Source of the DNA: Azospirillum sp. RU38E | GTDB taxonomy: Bacteria > Pseudomonadota > Alphaproteobacteria > Azospirillales > Azospirillaceae | NCBI RefSeq assembly: GCF_900188385.1 | Contig: NZ_FZOI01000018.1 | Location: forward strand, 44,846-108,845 | Length of the DNA: 64,000 nucleotides | Reading direction: 5' to 3' | Shown: positions 60,313 to 64,000 of the stretch, one piece after another | Layout: every line of letters begins with the position of its first letter | Numbering within the stretch: the first letter of the stretch is position 1 | Notes under the pieces: model-generated | Databases searched by the model: none | Seen by the model: the letters and a program-made list of their open reading frames with translations, nothing else | What the model was told of the DNA's origin: nothing | Position numbers and translations under genes: made by a program

Positions 60313-60465
60313 ATGACCGTCAAGCCTGCCACCACGGATGAAGAGCCCGGCCTGTTCGCCAGCTTCATGCAGCTGATGCCCACCCCCACCGACCGCGCCG
60401 AAGCGGTGGTGATGCTGGCCATCGCGGCCGCCCTGACCACCTGCATCAGCCTGGTGATGCTGTAG
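60313..60465 (+). CDS. Small membrane peptide 3 (paralogue of peptides 1 and 2)
   Basis: A 50-residue peptide beginning MTVKPATTDEEPGLFASF and ending EAVVMLAIAAALTTCISLVML. It keeps EEPGLF (as in peptide 2), the PT turn and the C-terminal hydrophobic span. It has the strongest ribosome binding site of the three, AAGGAGGAA about 5 nt before the ATG. It lies 353 bp downstream of peptide 2 and may have its own promoter. No family is recognised. Confidence 0.8.
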   Translation: MTVKPATTDEEPGLFASFMQLMPTPTDRAEAVVMLAIAAALTTCISLVML

Positions 60466-60598
60466 AACGGGACCACCGCCGCACTGCCCGCCCTGCGTGA
60501 TATCAAACCCTTGGCATGGTGGCGGTGTCACGCCAGACGGCTGATGAGCTGTTCAGCGCGTCCACCCCCGCCAGAAGCGTTAATGGCAGTCCAGCTGA

Positions 60599-60655
60599 AA
60601 TCCTGGGTAGGCATATTGACATTTCCTGTCGGAAGCCTTCTGCATACCCAGGATT
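60599..60655 (-). terminator. Hairpin, possible native guaA-downstream terminator
   Basis: Perfect 11-bp arms AATCCTGGGTA (60599-60609) and TACCCAGGATT (60645-60655) with a long inner loop containing a small TTCC/GGAA stem. On the minus strand it comes 9 nt after the TIEWE-stop sequence and is followed by TTTCAG, fitting a terminator for a gene transcribed leftward. Confidence 0.5.
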
Positions 60656-60664
60656 ACATGCTCC

Positions 60665-60682
60665 TCACTCCCACTCGATTGT
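60665..60682 (-). other. Sequence encoding the guaA C-terminus (TIEWE-stop), candidate attachment site
   Basis: On the minus strand these 18 bases read ACA-ATC-GAG-TGG-GAG-TGA, the nearly invariant last codons of GMP synthase, with no guaA body nearby. The 3' end of guaA is a known integration site for genomic islands. The orientation implies guaA lies beyond 64000 with the island in between. Confidence 0.5.
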
Positions 60683-60686
60683 TCTA

Positions 60687-60725
60687 AACCCAGTTAGAGC
60701 ATTGATCTAGCTGGGTTTTTCTTGT
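60687..60725 (+). terminator. Rho-independent terminator
   Basis: AACCCAGTTAG (60687-60697) pairs with CTAGCTGGGTT (60707-60717), 11 bp with one G-U, followed by TTTCTTG. It ends rightward transcription from the small-peptide genes or shields the island boundary. Confidence 0.8.
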
Positions 60726-60982
60726 TTGGGGCGTAAAATGCCGACCCATAGGCCGTCAAAATCATACGGTGTTGATTTCAAAGGGAAATTCCCGCCGAAA
60801 TTTTTCCCGGGGTTTCGGCATCTATCCGGATCGATCGCCCTTCAGAGCCGGATTTTTCGGTCAGCACCAATCTCGCCGCTAGCCGCGAAAAGTACCGTCA
60901 TTAACTGTTTCAGCAAATTGGAAGCCGGAAATCGAGGCCGTGGCTGCGGGCCAGCCGCACCGCCCAACTGACGCCCTTGCAT

Positions 60983-61010
60983 GTCAGAAAAAGATACCTT
61001 ATTTTCTGAC
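60983..61010. promoter_or_regulatory. Inverted repeat upstream of abiEi, likely autoregulatory operator
   Basis: GTCAGAAAA (60983-60991) and TTTTCTGAC (61002-61010), perfect 9-bp arms with a 10-nt spacer, lie 2 bp before the abiEi start. Known AbiEi antitoxins repress their own operon by binding inverted repeats at the promoter. Confidence 0.7.
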
Positions 61011-61012
61011 GC

Positions 61013-61642
61013 ATGAAGACGATAGCCGCCTCTGTTCCTGACCGAGTCATGAAGCGCGTCCGCGCTAGCGGGCGCGGCAGCGTCTTTACGCCTAGTGACT
61101 TCCTCACGGTTGCCGCTCGCCCGTCCGTCGATCAAGCCCTCTCCCGGTTGGTGAAGGGCGGGCAGCTACGCCGGCTTGCGCGCGGGCTCTACGACTTTCC
61201 GAAACTACACCCGAAGCTCGGGGCGCTGTCCCCCACTCCCGACGATGTCGCTCAGGCGCTCGCCCGGGAGACCGGCTCCCAGGTACAGATTGCCGGCGCG
61301 CGGGCAGCGAACGCGCTTGGCCTTTCAACGCAGGTCCCGGCCCAAAGCACCTATCTCACCGATGGTCCCTCGCGGCGCGTCGTGCTGGGAAAGCGCGTCG
61401 TGGATCTTCGCCACGCTTCGCCCAAGCATCTGATCGCGCCGGGTAGCCCCGCCGGAACGGTGGTTCAGGCCCTTCGCCATGTCGGCCCCGTTCGGGCGGC
61501 TGACGTCGCGCAGATCGCAGCGCGCCAGCTTTCGGCCAACGACAAGAAGACGCTGGCCTCAACCGCCCTTCAAGCACCTGCGTGGATGCGGCCCACGCTC
61601 GTTTCGATTGCCAACGCAGCGGTGGCCGATATCGATGGATGA
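61013..61642 (+). CDS. abiEi: AbiEi-type antitoxin (DUF6088 family)
   Basis: A 209-residue antitoxin/repressor of a type IV system. It has an N-terminal helix-turn-helix (FTPSDFLTVAARPSVDQALSRLVKGGQLRRLARGLYDFP) and the AbiEi-like C-terminal domain (LARETGSQVQIAGARAANALGLSTQVPAQSTYLTDG, then KRVVDLRHASPKHLIAPG). It overlaps the toxin start by 8 bp. A 9-bp inverted repeat just upstream is the probable operator. Confidence 0.88.
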   Translation: MKTIAASVPDRVMKRVRASGRGSVFTPSDFLTVAARPSVDQALSRLVKGGQLRRLARGLYDFPKLHPKLGALSPTPDDVAQALARETGSQVQIAGARAANALGLSTQVPAQSTYLTDGPSRRVVLGKRVVDLRHASPKHLIAPGSPAGTVVQALRHVGPVRAADVAQIAARQLSANDKKTLASTALQAPAWMRPTLVSIANAAVADIDG

Positions 61643-62670
61643 TGTCGCCCGTCTCCCCGCCGACGAACGCGCAGCTCTCTTCGGGGAGACCGGCGCCGGC
61701 CGGGGCGTCGCCGACACGATCATCGAAAAGGACTTTTGGGTCTGCTGGAGCCTAAGGCGCCTGTTCGGTCTCCCGAAGGGCGCCACGGCCACCCTCATCT
61801 TCAAGGGCGGCACGTCCTTGTCCAAGGCGTTCAATGCCATCCGGCGGTTCTCCGAGGACATCGACCTATCGTTCGACCGGACGGAACTCGGATACACCGG
61901 CGAGCGCGATCCCGAAAAGGAAGGGATCAGCAGGAAGCAGGCGGCTCGGCTTATCGACGACCTGGTCAGCGACGTCGAGCGACACATCGCCGAGAAACTT
62001 CTCCCGGCGCTTCGCGCCGCTATCGTCGAACAACTCGGCGAACCGACCAACGGCGAGTGGTCGCTGGAGATAGATGCTGGCGACACCCAAACGGTCAATT
62101 TCCACTATCCGACCGCGCTACCTGTCGCCGAGTACGAGGGCATGGCCTACGTCACCCCGCGAGTGAAATTCGAACTGGGCGCGCGGTGATCCCTGGCCGA
62201 CCGAAGAAAAGGTCATTCGTCCCTACGCAGCCGACGACTATCCGGGCTTCTTCGCCGATCCCGACACCAGCGTAATCGTGCTGTCAGCGCGGCGCACCTT
62301 CTGGGAGAAGGCTACCGCGCTCCATGCGGAGGCGCATCGCCCTGCGGAGTCCCCGACGCCGCAGTATTTCTCTCGACACTACTACGACCTCGCCATGCTC
62401 CTCGATACGGATGAGGGCCGAGCCGCCGTTGCCGATTTCGATCTGCTGGCGCAGGTCGCGCATCACAAAGCCACCTTCTTTCGTTCGAGCTGGGCCAGCT
62501 ACGATACGGCTCGGCCAGCCACGCTCCGGCTAACGCCGGACGACGCGCGCGTCAAAGACCTGAAAGCAGATTATCGGGCGATGGCGCCGATGATGTTTGA
62601 CCAAACACCGCCGTCATTCGACGATATACTAGCAAAACTTGCTGCGCTCCAAGACGTCATTAATAGCTAA
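61635..62670 (+). pseudogene. abiEii: AbiEii-type nucleotidyltransferase toxin, frameshifted
   Basis: The toxin reads from the ATG at 61635 (MDDVARLPADERAALFGET) with the nucleotidyltransferase core LIFKGGTSLSKAF and FSEDIDLSFDR, conserved catalytic Gly-Gly-Ser/Thr and Asp-x-Asp. After FELGAR the frame hits TGA at 62187-62189. The next frame continues DPWPTEEKVIRPYAADDYPGFF through the usual C-terminal domain (FWEKATALHAEAHR, FSRHYYDLAML) to a stop at 62670. Joining them would restore a normal-looking protein of about 345 residues, so a two-base loss has broken the toxin. Confidence 0.85.
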
Positions 62671-62761
62671 GTAGGCAATTGCCCCGGGGGAATGCTCATC
62701 AACGCGCTTCGATCCTTTAACCGAGACCATAGCAGCGCCCGCGCGCGGACAGGCGTAGGCT

Positions 62762-63505
62762 ATGGGCGCTAGTTACCCGACCAGAATTATTCTGGCCTTT
62801 CGGAGCGGCGGCGTGTGCGCATTTCCGAAATGCGGCAAGCATCTCACCTACGACGCCCAGTTGGGAGACGATACCTATGTCGGCGAGGCCGCGCACATCC
62901 GTGGTGAGAAGCCGACCGCTGCCCGTTATGACGCGTCGATGACCGACGACGAGCGCGATAACGTCCGGAACCTCATCTATCTATGCACTGATCACCACAC
63001 GATCATCGACAAGGTCGAGGCTGATTGGCCGACCGCGACCCTTCTGCAACTGAAGGAAAGCCACGAAAAGCAGGTCCGCCAAGCCATGGAAGAGGCCTTT
63101 GCTGATGTCGCCTTTCCCGAATTGCAGAACGCCGTCTCTTGGGTTGCGAGCCAAGCGCCGGCCCCAAATGGCTCTTTCGATCTCCTCGCGCCGGACGAGA
63201 AGATCAAAAAGAACGCGCTCTCGAATGGATCTCGTCACATCATCGCTGCGGGACTGACCTCGCGCGCCACCGTTGGCGATTATGTCGAAGCGGAAGCGCA
63301 GCTCGATCCTGACTTTCCCGAGCGGCTGAAGGCCGGCTTCCTCGAAGAATATTACGCTCGCCGGAAAGAGGGCCATAAGGGCGACGAGCTTTTCGAGTTG
63401 ATGTGCGCCTTTGCCCAGCGTGGTCTGCGTCGCCAAGCCGATAAGACCGCAGGCATCGCTGTTCTCATCTATCTCTTCGAAATCTGCGACGTGTTTGAGA
63501 AATGA
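62762..63505 (+). CDS. ABC-3C system component with HNH-like N-terminus
   Basis: A 247-residue protein starting MGASYPTRIILAFRSGGVCAF with an HNH/McrA-like zinc motif (CAFPKCGKHLTYD, AAHIRGEKPTAARYD, NVRNLIYLCTDHHTIIDK) and a helical C-terminal part (about 130-247) matching the ABC-three-component associated domain. In ABC-3C systems an ATPase, a middle component and such an effector-linked protein act together, probably against phage or foreign DNA. Its stop overlaps the next gene in an ATGA. Confidence 0.82.
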   Translation: MGASYPTRIILAFRSGGVCAFPKCGKHLTYDAQLGDDTYVGEAAHIRGEKPTAARYDASMTDDERDNVRNLIYLCTDHHTIIDKVEADWPTATLLQLKESHEKQVRQAMEEAFADVAFPELQNAVSWVASQAPAPNGSFDLLAPDEKIKKNALSNGSRHIIAAGLTSRATVGDYVEAEAQLDPDFPERLKAGFLEEYYARRKEGHKGDELFELMCAFAQRGLRRQADKTAGIAVLIYLFEICDVFEK

Positions 63506-63729
63506 TTCTTCCGACCAAACATATCCCGCAGAACGAGGCGCTGATCGGCGTCGGCGCCACTCTGCTCGCGCATCTCAGCATGCCCATGACCGTTTCGGGC
63601 CTTTGGGAGCGTCTGCGCACGGAACCGAACGTCGGGAACTTCGAGCGGTTCGTGCTGGCATCGAACCTCCTCTATCTGATCGGTGCGATCGAGATCCGGG
63701 ACGGCCTTATCGTCAGGACCGCCTCATGA
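63502..63729 (+). CDS. ABC-3C middle component (MC6-like)
   Basis: A 75-residue protein, MILPTKHIPQNEALIGVGATLL... ending IEIRDGLIVRTAS, with the layout of the small helical middle component 6 of ABC-3C systems (predicted winged-helix-like, LWERLRTEPNVGNFERFVLASNLLYLIGAI). It overlaps both neighbours by ATGA, giving translational coupling of three genes. Confidence 0.8.
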   Translation: MILPTKHIPQNEALIGVGATLLAHLSMPMTVSGLWERLRTEPNVGNFERFVLASNLLYLIGAIEIRDGLIVRTAS

Positions 63730-63855
63730 TCAGAGCCGTTCGCGCCAACCAGAAGGGCTTTCACACCACGCTCCTTCAGCCGGGTGTCAATCTTATCCTG
63801 GCCGACCGATCCAAATCGGCCGGTGACAAGGACACGACGAACGCCCTCGGCAAAT
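63726..63855 (+). pseudogene. ABC-3C ATPase gene, interrupted by an insertion sequence
   Basis: The start of an SMC/RecN-like ABC ATPase: MIRAVRANQKGFHTTLLQPGVNLILADRS, then SAGDKDTTNALGK, a Walker A motif that stops at its lysine. The next bases are the end of an insertion sequence, so the gene is disrupted exactly within the ATP-binding loop. The remainder is off the window or lost. Confidence 0.8.
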
Positions 63856-64000
63856 TGGACTTGCCCTGGAAAAGTGGAGAGCCAATTTCTCGGCGTCAGG
63901 TGGCCGCCTCGAACAGGATCGGGCTTTTGTAGCCCAATGCCGAGTGCCGCCGCGTTGGATTATAGAACCCGTCGATGAATGTGCCAATGGCACGTTCTGC
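63856..64000 (-). mobile_element. IS3-family insertion sequence (one end)
   Basis: The element starts with TGGACTTGCCC at 63856, the TG-beginning terminal sequence usual for this family, directly after the Walker A lysine codon of the ATPase gene. It contains the end of a transposase gene on the minus strand and runs off the window. The other end and target duplication are not visible. Confidence 0.8.
63896..64000 (-). CDS. IS3-family transposase OrfB, C-terminal end (partial)
   Basis: The minus strand reads ...IGTFIDGFYNPTRRHSALGYKSP, ILFEAAT and a stop at 63896-63898. 'FI-FYN--R-HSALGY-SP--FE' is the hallmark C-terminus of the DDE integrase domain of IS3-family OrfB. The rest is outside the window. 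Confidence 0.92.
   Translation of the reverse strand, partial: AERAIGTFIDGFYNPTRRHSALGYKSPILFEAAT

Larger units (their letters stand above)
60466..61012. other. Gap between the small-peptide genes and the island genes
   Basis: About 547 bp without a gene. It holds the 11-bp hairpin at 60599-60655, the guaA-end-like sequence at 60665-60682, the terminator at 60687-60725, and the AbiE upstream dyad at 60983-61010. Composition becomes more AT-rich after about 60725. Confidence 0.5.

Noticed and set aside
62184..62190. Programmed ribosomal frameshift in abiEii
   Set aside because: No slippery heptamer or downstream structure stands out at the shift; a two-base loss is simpler.
62278..62670. A separate 130-residue gene after abiEii
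   Set aside because: It is the continuation of AbiEii in another frame; family-typical sequence runs across the shift.

Overview
The window is about 64 kb of GC-rich chromosome from a Gram-negative alphaproteobacterium. The gene set suggests Rhodospirillales, perhaps Azospirillaceae (a Niveispirillum-like organism). Pointers are the rpe / heparinase-like / purH row, split glyQ-glyS, pyruvate phosphate dikinase, several soluble chemoreceptor-like proteins, and a TonB receptor / flavin halogenase / SapC cluster. The genus is an inference; there is no rRNA gene to settle it.

Layout: (1) 1-5.4 kb: the start of an acetyltransferase-like gene, epmA, dihydrolipoamide dehydrogenase, a soluble chemoreceptor and a FadR-type regulator. 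(2) 5.6-18.6 kb: carbon acquisition, with an exported GH2 beta-galactosidase, glpD, glpK, and a divergent cluster of SapC, tryptophan-halogenase-like protein and TonB receptor, then a ROK sugar kinase. (3) 17.6-26.6 kb: two divergent operons forming a complete peptide-type ABC importer, with a ROK kinase, a ROK repressor and an M81 (MlrC-like) peptidase. (4) 26.7-36.2 kb: lipoprotein, unknown proteins, a FIST-chemoreceptor fusion, GST, argB, a small P-loop kinase, and an aminotransferase divergent from a MerR regulator with a textbook 19-bp-spacer promoter between them. (5) 36.2-38.6 kb: an AT-richer accessory patch with gene remnants (kinase tail, Fic tail), a DUF2971-like gene and two orphan genes. 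(6) 38.6-58.5 kb: mainly core genes (purH, heparinase-like, rpe, PRC-barrel protein, HAMP/coiled-coil sensor, ygfZ, O-antigen ligase-like, SPOR/Sel1 protein, a RelE/ParE-type toxin-antitoxin pair, ppdK, glyS, glyQ, SppA-like protease).

(7) 58.6-60.5 kb is the most novel part. A periplasmic solute-binding protein is followed by a consensus sigma-54 promoter and three tiny paralogous genes encoding 54-, 48- and 50-residue membrane peptides with a shared pattern. I do not recognise the family. (8) 60.6-64.0 kb looks like the start of a genomic island. A short sequence encoding the C-terminal TIEWE-stop of GMP synthase (a known integration site) is followed by an AbiE-type toxin-antitoxin pair with a frameshifted toxin, then an ABC-three-component (ABC-3C) conflict system whose ATPase gene is cut at its Walker A lysine by an IS3-family element running off the window.

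Intergenic palindromes are frequent. Two copies of one long composite palindrome occur near 10.5 and 53.7 kb.
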